NCBI GenBank assembly: GCA_037954665.1
Contig: JBBMOL010000117.1
Location: 1,426,001 to 1,490,000 of the forward strand
DNA: 64,000 nucleotides
DNA from: Laguncularia racemosa
Lineage: Eukaryota > Streptophyta > Magnoliopsida > Myrtales > Combretaceae
Direction of reading: 5' to 3'
Positions 1 to 10,916 of this stretch are shown piece after piece; position 1 is the first letter of the stretch, and each line of letters opens with the position of its first letter. The position numbers and the translations under genes are program-made. Under the pieces are notes generated by a model. That model did not search any database and was not told where the DNA came from. It was given only the letters and a program-made list of their open reading frames with translations.

Positions 1-1
1 G

Positions 2-2789
2 GACCAATCAGTTCAGGGACATGTCCGATTTGGTGACGGCTCAAAGGTAAAGATCCAAGGCAAAGGGTCTGTTATGCTCCAGTTCAAAGGTGGACAACAA
101 AGACTTCTTACGGAGGTCTATTATATTCCGGAGCTACACAATAACATCATCAGTTGCGGACAATTGGCCGAACGGGGGAGCAAGATTGTTATGCGAAGGG
201 ACCATCTCTTCGTGTATGATTCCAATGACAGGTTGCTCATCCGGATCAAGAGTTCCCCAAATCGTCTCTACAAAGCGACGATAGAAGCCATTGAACCGGT
301 TTGTCTGTTGGCCGACACAACGGATCCTGCTTGGCTGTGGCATCTTCGGCTGGGACATGTCAACTTTCAATCTCTCAAGTTGTTGACGGAGAAGGAGATG
401 GCAATCGGAGTACCCCATATCTCACATCCTGACAAGTTGTGTCAAGAGTGTTTGGTCGCAAAGCAAGCAAGAGAGCCGTTTCCAAAATCAAGCAATCGTC
501 GAGCGGAGGAGCTGCTGGAACTCGTGTATGTTGATCTTTGTGGACCTATCACCCCTCCAACACCAGCAGGTAATAATTATTTCATGTTGGTAGTTGATGA
601 CTATTCCAGATGGATGTGATCAAGATGAAGGATCAGGCGTGTGAGGCGTTCAAAAAAATCATACAACGAGCGGAAAACATCAGTGGTCGCCGTGTAAAAG
701 TATTAAGGACCGACCGAGGTGGCGAGTTCCTCTCTTCTGTCTTCAGGGACTTGTGTGATCAAGCTGGGATCGAACGACAACTCACCGCACCATATAGTCC
801 GCAACAAAACGGTGTGGTGGAGCGGAAAAATCGGACGGTGATGGCGATAGCGAGATCCCTTCTCAAGAGCATGAATGTTCCCAACAAATTTTGGGGAGAA
901 GCTGTGAGGCATGCGGTGTATCTGTCGAATCGTTTGCCAACCAAAGCACTCGGAGAACGCACTCCTTTCGAGGCATGGACGGGAAGGAAGCCACACTTGG
1001 CTCATTTGCGCGTGTTCGGTTGCCTAGCTCATGTAAAGGTGACAACACCATACCTGAAGAAACTGGACGACCGGAGCCAAGGAATGGTATATCTTGGTGT
1101 GGAAGAAGGCAGCAAAGCTCACTGTCTCTATGACCCACGGAAAGAAAAACTCCACGTAAGTAGAGATGTAAAGTTCGAGGAACAAACTGGATGGTGTTGG
1201 GATGTAGATGCCAATGCCAAAGAAGAACCAAGTTTCACCGTAGAGGGAGTTTTCTTCCTGGAACCAGAATTAGAGGAAGCCGAGAGTGAAATTGAGTCTC
1301 TTTTCCCAGTGTCTACATCGACTCAAGAACCAGTTCCTCGTACGTCGACACGAACGGAAGTAAAAATCCCTTCGGGTCCTATGACGAGGGCTCGAGCTCG
1401 CGCCACAAGAGAAGCAGCGGCGACCAAACAGAGAATTGAGACAAGTGAACCTATCACGCTGACCACGACAAAGTCGACGTCTCTTTCCGACAACAGCGAT
1501 GAAGGACCAGTTCGGTTCAAGAGTGTCACCGATCTTTTACGAGAAACAAGCAGACTGGAGCCGCAAGAAGAAGATGTCGACGGTGAGTTGTTTCTACTCG
1601 AACTGGATGAACCAACTCGTTATGAAGAAGCGGCTGGACAATCGGAATGGGAGGAGGCGATGCAGAAGGAAATCGAGACCATTAAAAAAAATGGGACTTG
1701 GACTCTAACTAAGCTACCAGCAGGGTAGAAATCAATCGGCTTGAAATGGGTTTACAAACTCAAGCGAGACTCGGACGGCGGAATAATTAAGCACAAGGCG
1801 AGGCTTGTCGCAAAGGGATTTGTACAACGTCCGGGCGTAGACTTTGACGAGGTGTTTGCCCCGGTGGCCAGACTGGACACAGTACGTCTCATCCTTGCGA
1901 TCGCGGCAAACCGAAGGTGGGAGGTTCATCACCTAGATATGAAATCGGCGTTCCTACAAGGAGAGCTTTAGGAAGAAGTTTATGTCAAACAGCCGGAAGG
2001 ATTTGTTGTGAAGGGCAAGGAGCAGTGTGTCTACAAACTTCACAAGGCATTGTATGGGCTTCGGCAAGCACCACGGGCATGGAACACAAGACTCGACAAG
2101 AGTTTGAAACAACTTGGCTTTACTAAGTGTGCACAAGACCAAGCCGTGTACACACGAGGAGAAGGGCAAACAGGTTTGATTATTGGCGTTTATGTTGACG
2201 ATTTGATAGTTACAGGAGAAAATCGAGAGGAGATTGTACGACTTAAGAAACAGATGATGAGGGAGTTCGAGATGAGTGACCTTGGGTTACTCTCCTTCTA
2301 CCTCGGGATTGAAGTGGAGCAAGAAGAAAATCGGATCACTCTGAAACAATCAGCTTATGCAAAGAAGGTGTTGAAACAGTTTGGGATGGCAGAGTGCAAT
2401 CCGACGAAATATCCTATGGAGCAGAAAGCTCAGTTGCATAAGGATCTAGAAGGGGAACCTGTGGATGCTACGTATTATCGGCGTATCATCGGTTGTCTAA
2501 GGTACTTACTTCATACAAGACCCGATCTTTCCTATTCGGTTGGAGTGGCCAGTAGGTTTATGGAAAGGCCTACGGTGATGCATCATAAGGCGGTGAAACA
2601 GATCCTGAGATACCTGAAAGGTACAATTTACTGTGGACTTGTGTATGTCAAAGGCGTAGGAGAAGAAGTGATCACGGGCTATAGCGACAGCAAAAAGCTG
2701 ATGCGTTGACAAAGGCGTTGCCAGGAGTAAAGCTGGCGACAATGCGTCACATTTTGGGCGTACGTGAGATTGGACCACGTCAGGATTAA
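2..2789 (+). pseudogene. Ty1/copia pol polyprotein, 5'-truncated by the window edge, degraded
   Basis: The window opens inside the protease/GAG-pre-integrase part of a copia polyprotein. In order I see the pre-integrase zinc region (HLRLGHVN, then CQEC near 440), the integrase core (VDLCGP near 530, DRGGEF near 715, NGVVERKNR near 808), the reverse transcriptase (KWVYKLKR at 1744, FAPVARLD, LDMKSAFLQGE, catalytic YVDD near 2190) and the RNase H end. Breaks: an apparent 4-bp loss near 617 shifts frame inside the integrase, there are in-frame TAG stops at 1726 and about 1969, and most of RNase H is deleted. After GYSDS (about 2690) the sequence jumps straight to ADALTKALPG, the usual copia C-terminus, ending at TAA 2787-2789. 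It is non-functional. Clade not assigned. Confidence 0.93.
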
Positions 2790-2798
2790 GGGGGAGTT

Positions 2799-3052
2799 TG
2801 TTGGCATTAATCCTTGTGTGGTATCAATTCCCAATAAATGTGCATTAGAGAAGTTGAAGAATCCCTATTCCCAATAAATGTGTATTAAAAAAATTAAAGA
2901 ATCACTAAATCAATTCGTAACAGTTTCTAAATTTATTAGGGGAAAACCAAAAGTCTTTGGTTTTATTTTTCTTATTAATAGCCTTGTAATTTTTTTTTTC
3001 AGAGAGAGTGAAACTGTTCATTTTCCCTTCTTCTTGTTTCCTTTCCCCAACA
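2799..3052 (+). repeat. Probable 3' LTR of the Ty1/copia element
   Basis: A purine tract (AAGGGGGAG, 2788-2796) directly after the pol stop is followed by TGTTGG at 2799. A matching inverted terminus CCAACA ends at 3052, giving a 254-bp LTR with perfect 6-bp terminal inverted repeats. Two direct copies of a unit starting TTCCCAATAAATG begin at 2828 and 2868. The 5' LTR is outside the window, so the right boundary cannot be confirmed; an alternative end is near 3165. Confidence 0.6.
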
Positions 3053-3351
3053 ATCGTTTCTGGGTAAAACTAGCTTCGATTTGGGAACGAATTGTTCCTC
3101 TCATTTTAGAATCGTTACTTTCAGAGTATCATTATTTCCGCTCATTCATATTTAGTACCATACAGTAAGATGCCAAGAAGACTTCTTAAAAAAAAAAATG
3201 TAAACTGAATGCAAGTCTAATTAGTTGGAATTGGACCATCGAGACATGAAGATAATAGAGAGATGTGCTGCGGAGAGTCGAGGTCCATCTTGGAGTGCTA
3301 TAACAAATAAAAGTTAACCAAATGTAGCGACGGTGCCTTATACTCATTCAT

Positions 3352-3358
3352 CTATAAA
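3352..3358 (+). promoter_or_regulatory. TATA box of the PR-10 gene
   Basis: TATAAAT lies 103 bp upstream of the PR-10 start codon, a normal plant TATA spacing that implies a leader of roughly 75 nt. No other TATA element sits closer to the start. The whole proximal promoter lies between the copia LTR and this box. Confidence 0.6.
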
Positions 3359-3460
3359 TTGCAGTATCATGTTGCTTCTCATCACTACACAAACTCTACC
3401 TTCTGCATTAGTAGCACCATCTTATTTTATAAACATATTTTTTTCATCAACTAAAAGAAG

Positions 3461-4221
3461 ATGGGTTTCACATACACCGAAGAGCTTTCTTGCAAAATTG
3501 CCCCAAAGAGGATATTCAAGGCCCTAATCCTTGAGTCCCACATTCACATTCCAAAGATTGTTCCTGCTGGAATCAAGAGTATCGAGTATGTTGAAGGAGA
3601 AGGAGGTGTTGGAAGCATCAAACAGACTAACTTTTCAGAAGGTACCAATAAATGTTTCAAAGGCTTTAGAAAATTTTCTTTTGGGGGATTCTAGATCTTT
3701 TTATAATTATTTCTATAAATTTGTGTACGATAGATAATTTATTTTATATGATGTTACATGATTAAAATTAATTGGAATACTATGAAAATTCCATTTCAAT
3801 TTGTCAAAGATGCAGTACAAGAAGTTTATGTGCTTGAATTAGAGAGAAAACTTATATGTTGCTTTTATAAGACTATCGCCTAAGTTCTTATGACCCCTTA
3901 CATTTTTTATTTTTCATATTAATAGGTGGACATTTGAAAACCTTGAAACACAAGATGGATGCGATTGATGTAGATAAGTTCTACTGCAAGTACACTTTGA
4001 TCGAGGGTGATGTTATCTTTGATAGGATTGAAAGTGTTGTATATGAGATGAAATTTGAAGCAACAAATGAAGGATGTGTTTGCAAGATGACCAGTGACTA
4101 CCATATGAAGCCAGGAGTTGAGCTCAAGGAAGAGGATGTGAAGAAAGGCAAAGAAAAGGCTGTTGGGTTGTTTAAGGCTGTTGAGGAATATCTTATTGCC
4201 CATCCTGATGTTTGTGCTTAA
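3461..4221 (+). CDS. PR-10 / Bet v 1-family protein (two exons, intact)
   Basis: Exon 1 is 3461-3641 and exon 2 is 3926-4221. The 284-bp intron begins GTACCA and ends TTAATAG. It splits a glycine codon after its first base at residue 61, the conserved intron position of PR-10 genes. The spliced protein has 158 residues, the family's usual length. It starts MGFTYTEE, carries the glycine-rich loop GEGGVGS at about residues 46-52, and ends with the C-terminal helix (KAVGLFKAVEEYLIAHPD). PR-10 proteins are small cytosolic proteins that bind hydrophobic ligands in a cavity, and many are induced by pathogens or stress; that role is family knowledge, not visible here. The ATG is the first after the TATA box and no break is present. 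It could be an allergen-type PR-10 or a related Bet v 1 subgroup; the exact subgroup is not decided. Confidence 0.93.
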
Positions 4222-4487
4222 GTGGACTTTTGATTTAAAATATTTTGCGTGAAAAAAAAAATTGTTTTATTTTTCCAAAGCATTTCTTGCATGCTTGAAT
4301 AGTAAGGCTTTTGATATTTTATTCCTCTAATGAGGAAATTTGGTATTGGTAAGTCAAGTGTATACAAAATGCACATGGATTTCGTGAAATAATAATGATT
4401 TTTAAATATTTATTGATCTAAGTACATGCATTACTTGCCTATATATTTTACTACCAAAAAGCAAGATTAATATATTTTTATCCATAT
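4222..4487. other. 3' flank of the PR-10 gene
   Basis: AT-rich sequence containing the 3' UTR and the polyadenylation region; no second gene is seen. It ends abruptly at 4488, where the chromovirus LTR terminus TGTAACAC begins, so the single-copy island around PR-10 is only about 1.4 kb long. Confidence 0.5.
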
Positions 4488-5259
4488 TGTAACACTCTTG
4501 ACGAATAGTATATAGTATCATAGGCACTAAAAGGTTGTTTTATCAACAAAGTTTAGAAGTTTCAAGTCAATGTTGATATGATATTTATACCTTAGACTTA
4601 TAAATCACTACCACTTCCTCCACAATCCATGTAACAATTACAAACTCTACCTCATACTTCCAAAGGGCCAAAGGGTTTCACATTCTCCATCCTCTATGCA
4701 TGTGACATCTTTGTCATCTTATCTTACAACTAAGTTTGAAAATTTTCCCATTTTTTGGTGTTCAATTAGATTGATTTCTATAAACCACTCCCCCCCTAAG
4801 GCCACCATCCTCAAAGCCTACTAGTTGTCGCATCGTTGTAGTGACACTCCTTGCTCTCATTGAATTTACCCTTTAGTTCAAGAGAGTTGTAGGTGGTTAT
4901 TAATATACAAGACACTAACTCACTAACAAACCATTTTACTCACTTGACCCAAGAGTTCCTATCTAATATTGATTTAATATTTACCATCTTTAAACTATAA
5001 ACTACTATCATTGACTTGATATTTGCTACTTAGACTTATAAGATATCATTTTCTTCCATAATTTATGTGGAAAACAAGAAATCATAAACAAATGGTGTCG
5101 TGCCTCAATGGATACCTTAGATGTAATAGTCTATCGTACACTGTATGGAAGCTCAAGAATAAGCCCCTTATTACTCTAGGATTTACTGTACATTATAGGA
5201 GGCGTACTCACTTCCAAATTATCTTGAGCAAGATTTGACATTTTCAAGCAATACAAAGG

Positions 5260-5779
5260 TGACGCAGCGAGGGAAGCGTAACGAAACGAATCCGAATATG
5301 GATTGGTTTCACAACAACAAAGAATAGCTCTTTGATGCAAACTCTGGTTGCGCACAACCGATAGATGGAGATAATTCTCTCTCGAAGTGTATTTCAAAAT
5401 ATGAATGAAAACGTAACCTTAACATGTCTGACAAAAGGGTATTTATACTTTCCTGTAAAATACCTAAAAGGGAAAAATCTAAGCGTACACGTGGAAATAA
5501 ATAATGATATACACGCCTATAACCTATCGCATACACAGCCGTGCCTCTAGGCCGTGTATGTTTCTGGGCATGTGACGAGCGCAGTACACGGTCGTGTCCC
5601 AAGCCGTGTCCGAACCCGTGTAAGCTTCTGTGAGAGTCCTGATAGAACACACGGCTGTGTCTCTGGCCGTGCCTGAACCCATGTAAGCTTCTGTGAGAAT
5701 CCTGATAGGACACACGGCCGTGTCTTTGGCCGTGCCTGTACCCGTGTGTTAACCTGTGTCCTCTACGATGTCCGCATCA
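5260..5779 (-). repeat. 3' LTR of the CRM-like element (520 bp)
   Basis: Same length as the partner at 10397-10916. Reading base by base I count about 30 differences (about 94% identity), of which about 26 are transitions. Within 5527-5750 are imperfect tandem units of roughly 60-70 bp. Each carries a CACGG...CCGTG palindrome-type motif followed by TGTAAGCTTCTGTGAGA. Confidence 0.95.
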
Positions 5780-8700
5780 TTCTCTCCTACCAAGGAAGAA
5801 CTCGACCCCGAGTCCACTTCTGGATAAAGGGGTTCAGCATCCTCGTAGAATGGAGACAAATCAGCCACATTGAAGGTCTTGGAGATTCTCATGTTTTCTG
5901 GAAGTCCAACCACATAGGCGTTGTTATTGATCTTGGCCACGATATTGTAGGGCCCATACTTCTTCGGCTGCCACTTGCTATATGTTCCCACGGGGAAGTG
6001 TTCTTTCCTTAAGAACACCATCACTGGATCTCCCACCTCGAATAACTTCTTCTTCCTATGTTTGTCGGCGGCTTTCTTATATCCCTCATTTACTTTCTCA
6101 ATTTGTTCTTTGACTTTCGACGCCACTGTGTGGTACTGTTCCGCTAGATGCTTTGCCGCTACGTTGGTCTCCACACCATTGGGTAAGGAAACTAGGTCTA
6201 GAGCGTGAGAAGGTGCCTTGGTATAGACCATTGAAAAAGGTGATCTGCCGGTAGTTTTGTGGATCGAGTTGTTGTAGGCAAACTCTGCTTAAGACAATGC
6301 CAGGTCCCATTGCTTTGGCTTCTCTCCACAGATGCTTCTTATCAGATTTCTAAGGGTCTTTTTCATCACTTCGGTTTGCCCATCGATTTGTAGGTGGGCT
6401 GTGCTGCTGAAGTTAAGGGACAAGTTGAACATGTACCAAAGCGTTCTTCAGAAATGGCTTAGGAATCAAGTGTCCCTATCAGAAGTGATGGACTTGGGAA
6501 CTCCATGTAATCTGACCACCTCCTTAAAGAATAGTTTGGCCACGTTCTGGGCATCCGCTGTCTTCCTACATGGGATGAAGTGAGCCATCTTGGAAAACCT
6601 ATCCACAACTACAAAAACAGTGTCAGCACCTCGTTGGGTACGAGGCAAACCTAATACAAAATCCATGGATAGGTCTTCCTAGATGTTCTCAGGTACGGGT
6701 AACGGAGTGTATAGCCCCGTATTCTGAGAGTGCCCCTTTGATGTCTGACAGATGTAGCATCGTTGCACTATCCGACTTACATGCCTTCGCAACTGAAGCC
6801 AATGGTATCTTGCAGCCACTGCTGCCAGTGTTTTGTCCTGCCCCAAATGGCCGGCTAATCCCCCTCCATGGAGATCTCTGATCACCTTCTCTCTCAAGGA
6901 GGATGCAGGGATGCATAGTTGGTTTCCCCTCATCAAATAACCTTCCAGAATGTAATAACTGTCATTGGGTTCCTTATTGGTGCATTTTCGCTAGGTAACT
7001 CTGAAATCTTCATCCGTCTCATATAGCTCCTTCAACTATTCAAACCCAACCACTTTAGCTCTCATAGTCACTAGGAGATTCGCTCTTCGGCTTAGTGCGT
7101 CAGCCACCTTGTTCTGAACCCCAGATTTATGCATCAAGCGAAACGGGAACTTCTGTAAGAACTGTATCCATCTGGCGTGCATGTCTTTGCATATACGGGT
7201 CTGATTGCTTAGGTGTTTCAAGGCGACACAATCTGAATATAATACAAACTCTTTGCTAACCAAATAATGCTCCCAAACTCTCAAGGCCTAACTATGAAAT
7301 AAAATTCTTTTTCGTACGTGGACCATTTTCTCCTGGCTTCGCAGAGTTTCTCACTATAGAAAGCGACAGGTCTCTTCTCCTAAGAGAGTACTGCACCAAT
7401 ACCTACACCACTGGCATCACAGTCAACTTCGAATAGTTTGTCGAAGTCCGGTAAGGCCAGCACGGGCGCACTACATAGTCTCTCTTTGAGCACGGCGAAT
7501 CCCGACTCAGCTTCCCCATCCCAGTGAAACTTTCCTTTCTTTAAGCACTCAATTAAGAGGGCTGCCACCGTGCTAAAGTGCCGTATAAAACGCCTGTAGA
7601 ATCCCGCTAACCCCAGGAAACTCCTCAGCTCGGTGATGGTCTTGGGTGTAGGCCAATCCCTAATGGCTCGCACCTTATCCTCATCCACCGTGATCCCTTC
7701 TCCACTCACTATGAATCCTAAGAACAACAACCTCGGTGATAGGAACACACACTTCTTGAGATTAGCATAAAGCTTGTTCTCTTTCAGTACCATCAAAACA
7801 TCCTTCAAATGCACTAGATGTTCCTCCTAAGTCTTGCTATATACTAGGATTTCATCAAAATATACAACAACAAACCGACCTATAAATGATTTAAGTACCT
7901 GATTCATCACGTGCATGAAGGTACTCGGTGCATTGCTGAGTCCGAATGGCATAACCATCCATTCGTACAATCCCTCTTTCGTCTTGAAGGCGGTCTTCCA
8001 CTCATCCCCAGTTTTGACCCGAATTTGATGGTACCTGCTTCTAAGATCTATCTTGGAGAATACTACTGCCCCACTCAGCCGATCTAACATGTCCTTAATG
8101 TGAGGTATTGGGAATTTATATCCAATGGTGATTTTGTTGATCGCTTAGCTATCCACGCACATCCTCCAACTCCCATCCTTCTTAGGCGTTAGTAGTGCTG
8201 GTACGGCACATGGACTCAAGCTATCTCGAATGAATCCTTTATCGAGTAAGTCCTGGACCTTCTCCTATAAGACCTCCGTTTCTTTGGGACTCATCCGGTA
8301 GTGAGGGAGGTTAGGAAGACTAGCTCCAGGCACCAAGTCGATGTGATGCTGGATGTCTCACAATGGAGGTAGTCCCTCTGGTAAGTCTTTCGGAACTACT
8401 TCTTTGAATTCCTCTAGTAATCCCTTCACTTCCTCCGGAGTCTCTGCGTTACCCATGTCCTCTCCCGCATTCTTCACTACTAGAGCATGCATCAAACGGG
8501 ACTCCTTAATGTCCTCGGTCATCTCCCTTTCCGATTGAGTGATTGTAAGAAAAGATTTCCCTTCCACCTTCTGGATTTTGGGTCGCTTATCCGATAATGG
8601 AAATAGTGTATACTTCACCCCCTCCTTCTCCAACCTATATTTGTTCTCCTTCCCGACATGTTGGGCATCTACATCAAATTGCTAAGGCCGTCCGAACAAC

Positions 8701-10259
8701 AAATGACAAGCGTCCATATCGACGATGTCGCAGTATACCTCATCTCGATATTTGCCAATCGAAAAAGGAACTTGACACCTCTCTTTCACCTCTATTCGCT
8801 ATGTTGCTTTGATCCATCCGATGGTATAAGGACTCGGATGTTTCTCTATCGGTAACTGGAGCTTCTTCACGACCTCCTTCCCGATGATGTTCTCACAGCT
8901 CCCACTGTCAACAATTAAGTCAAACACTCTCCCACCAATCATGCACCTAGTGCGAAACAACTGGTGTCGCTGTGAACTATCCTCTTGCTTCGGTGCTAAC
9001 ATCATCCTTCTAATTACATAATTAGGCTCCACCACATCGTTAACCTCTTCATAGTACTCTTCATCACCGTCGGGCTCACAACACACTTCTTCCTCCTCTT
9101 CCCTTTCGACAATGTTTACAGATTGTCGACTTGGGCACTCATTTAATCGATGTCTTGGCTGATTACATCTATAGCATTTCCCCAATATTGGCTTGGCATA
9201 TGGATTGTTTTGCCTTGAGGCTTCTTTACTCTCCATCGGTCTCTTTCCTTCCGCCTTGTCTTCTTTCCTGTCCATATTCCCTGTTGGTTTCTCAACCACT
9301 CCTCTAGGTCTCTCACCAATCACCCTACTACTGTTACCAGGATTATCATAAGTGTAAGTTCTTTTACTTCCTCCAAACCTTACACTCTGCTCTTGTATCA
9401 TCATTTCTGCCCGGAGGGCCAAGTTCTTGGCTTCACTCATGGTTCTGAACACCATAACTCCTATCTTATCTCTAACCTGAGGCTTCAACCCGTCTACAAA
9501 CCGTGTCACCTATTGACCTTCGGTCTCCCTCAAGTCATTCCTCTCCGCTAACCTCATGAATTCAGGGGTGTACTTATACACCGTCCTCTGCCTTTGTCGG
9601 CACCGTTGATACTGTTGGAAAAGAATTTGCTCATAGTCGAGTGGCAAGAATTCTCTCTGCAATGGATTCCTCATGAGGTACCATGACCTAATAGGTTGCC
9701 GCCCTTCCCTTTGCCTACGGTGCTGCAATCGATCCCACCATGCAGACGCCCCGCCTTTCAATCTACAAGCAACCATTTTTACCCTTCTATCCTCAGGAAC
9801 TTCCATATAATCAAAAAACCTATCGACCTCCGCCAGCCAATCTAAAAATTCCTCTATATTGAAATTTCCATTAAACGAAGGGATATCTACCTTAAGACGG
9901 AAGTCTCTGCCTTCAACATGGTCGAACCCCTGGTGTTTGCGTCGATACCCGCCACCATACGCTTGTTCATTCCGGTCATCCCCTCTACGATACCTACCAC
10001 CACCAACAACACCACCCCTTCTCGGTGGTTGTTCCCTCCTCTGCATAAATCCTTCCTCTTCTTCAGAAGAGCTTTCATCAATCCTCCGGTTCTATTGATT
10101 TCCAACAACAAAGTCATTGATAGGGTCGCCGCGAGCAACTGCTATCCCCGGTCGATTCCCAACAACGCCCCTGTGACCGTTGTGGTCCATCACCATGGCG
10201 TCGAACCGCGCCACCAGATCCTCCAGGCGTTGTTCTACACGCCCAAGCCTCTACTCCAT
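5749..10259 (-). pseudogene. gag-pol polyprotein of the CRM-like element, inactivated
   Basis: About 1500 codons in a single gag-pol frame. The start is ATG at 10259, opening a short coiled-coil leader. Then come the gag core (GGASAWWDRLQ near 9745), a CX2CX4HX4C knuckle (CYRCNQPRHRLNEC near 9160), the protease motif VDSGS near 8905, RT (MPFGLSNAP near 7945, active site YFDEI where FDDI/YVDD is expected, near 7855), RNase H, the integrase zinc domain, and the integrase core (SMDFVLGLP near 6650, SDRD near 6470). The stop TAA lies 31 nt inside the 3' LTR. Breaks: 16 in-frame stops (10253, 10094, 9512, 8801, 8681, 8360, 8267, 8147, 7829, 7382, 7038, 6993, 6681, 6468, 6450, 6291, upper coordinates) and one 1-bp deletion near 7288. 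Otherwise the frame is kept end to end. I saw no clear chromodomain. Confidence 0.92.
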
Positions 10260-10382
10260 GGTTTCAACCACTGCCCTCGGAGCACATTGATTGACTCCTT
10301 GGACTTCCGCATCCCGATCAAGGTCGAGAACGCGACCGCCATCGACACACCGTTAGCCGACATCTCCGCAGGAAATTGCCTT

Positions 10383-10394
10383 GCTCTGATACCA
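10383..10394 (-). other. Primer-binding site (tRNA-Met initiator) of the CRM-like element
   Basis: The minus strand reads TGGTATCAGAGC two bases after the 5' LTR end. This is the exact complement of the 3' end of plant initiator tRNA-Met as used by many plant LTR retrotransposons, and it fixes both the orientation and the LTR boundary. Confidence 0.92.
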
Positions 10395-10396
10395 AC

Positions 10397-10916
10397 TGAC
10401 GCAGCGAGGGAAGCGTAACAAAACGAATCTGAATATGGATTGGTTTCACAACAACAAAGAATAGCTCTTTGATGCAAACTCTGGTTGCGCACAACCGATA
10501 GACGGAGATAATTCTCTCTCGAAGTGTATTTCAAAATATGAATGAAAACGTAACCCTAACATGTCTGACAAAAGGGTATTTATACTTTCCCGTAAAATAC
10601 CTAAAAGGGGAAAATGTAACTGTATACGTGGAAATAAATAATGATATACACGCCTATAACCTATCGCATACACGGTCGTGCCTCTAGGTCGTGTATGTTT
10701 CTGGGCATGTGACAAGTGCAGTACATGGCCGTGTCCCAAGCCGTGTCCGAACCTGTGTAAGCTTCTGTGAGAGTCCTGATAGAACACACGGTCGAGTCTC
10801 TGGCCGTGCCTGAACCCGTGTAAGCTTCTGTAAGAATCCTGATTGGACACACGGCTGTGTCTCTGGCCGTGCCTGTACCTGTGTGTCAACCTATGTCCTC
10901 CACGATGTCCGCATCA
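10397..10916 (-). repeat. 5' LTR of the CRM-like element (520 bp)
   Basis: Partner of 5260-5779, with the same TG...CA termini and the same internal tandem units of CACGG/CCGTG motifs (about 10670-10890). As the element lies on the minus strand, this right-hand copy is the promoter-bearing 5' LTR. Confidence 0.95.

Larger units (their letters stand above)
5260..10916 (-). mobile_element. Complete CRM-like Ty3/gypsy retrotransposon
   Basis: Two direct 520-bp LTRs (5260-5779 and 10397-10916) bracket a full gag-pol region read on the minus strand. The element is flanked by a perfect 5-bp duplication, AAAGG at 5255-5259 and 10917-10921. The LTRs start TGACGCAG and end CCGCATCA. A tRNA-Met(i) primer site abuts the 5' LTR, and a purine tract overlaps the end of pol next to the 3' LTR. 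The gag sequence style and a polyprotein running into the 3' LTR recall the centromeric CRM lineage of chromoviruses. That clade call is an inference from memory of family sequence and needs a tree. Confidence 0.95.

Noticed and set aside
3053..3165. Extension of the copia 3' LTR to about 3165 (ATTTAGTACCATACA)
   Set aside because: Possible, but TGTTGG/CCAACA inverted termini at 2799 and 3052 are a better LTR pair; cannot be settled without the 5' LTR.
3461..3694. PR-10 exon 1 read as a stand-alone 77-codon gene
   Set aside because: The reading past 3641 runs into the intron; the conserved splice sites and exon 2 give a full-length PR-10.
5098..5140. tRNA-like start (GGTGTCGTGCCTCAATGGATA)
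   Set aside because: No consistent A-box/B-box pair or cloverleaf follows; no tRNA gene was found anywhere in the window.
9918..10418. 166-codon plus-strand frame across the CRM-like gag start
   Set aside because: Antisense shadow of gag, leader and primer site; the minus-strand gag frame explains the sequence.
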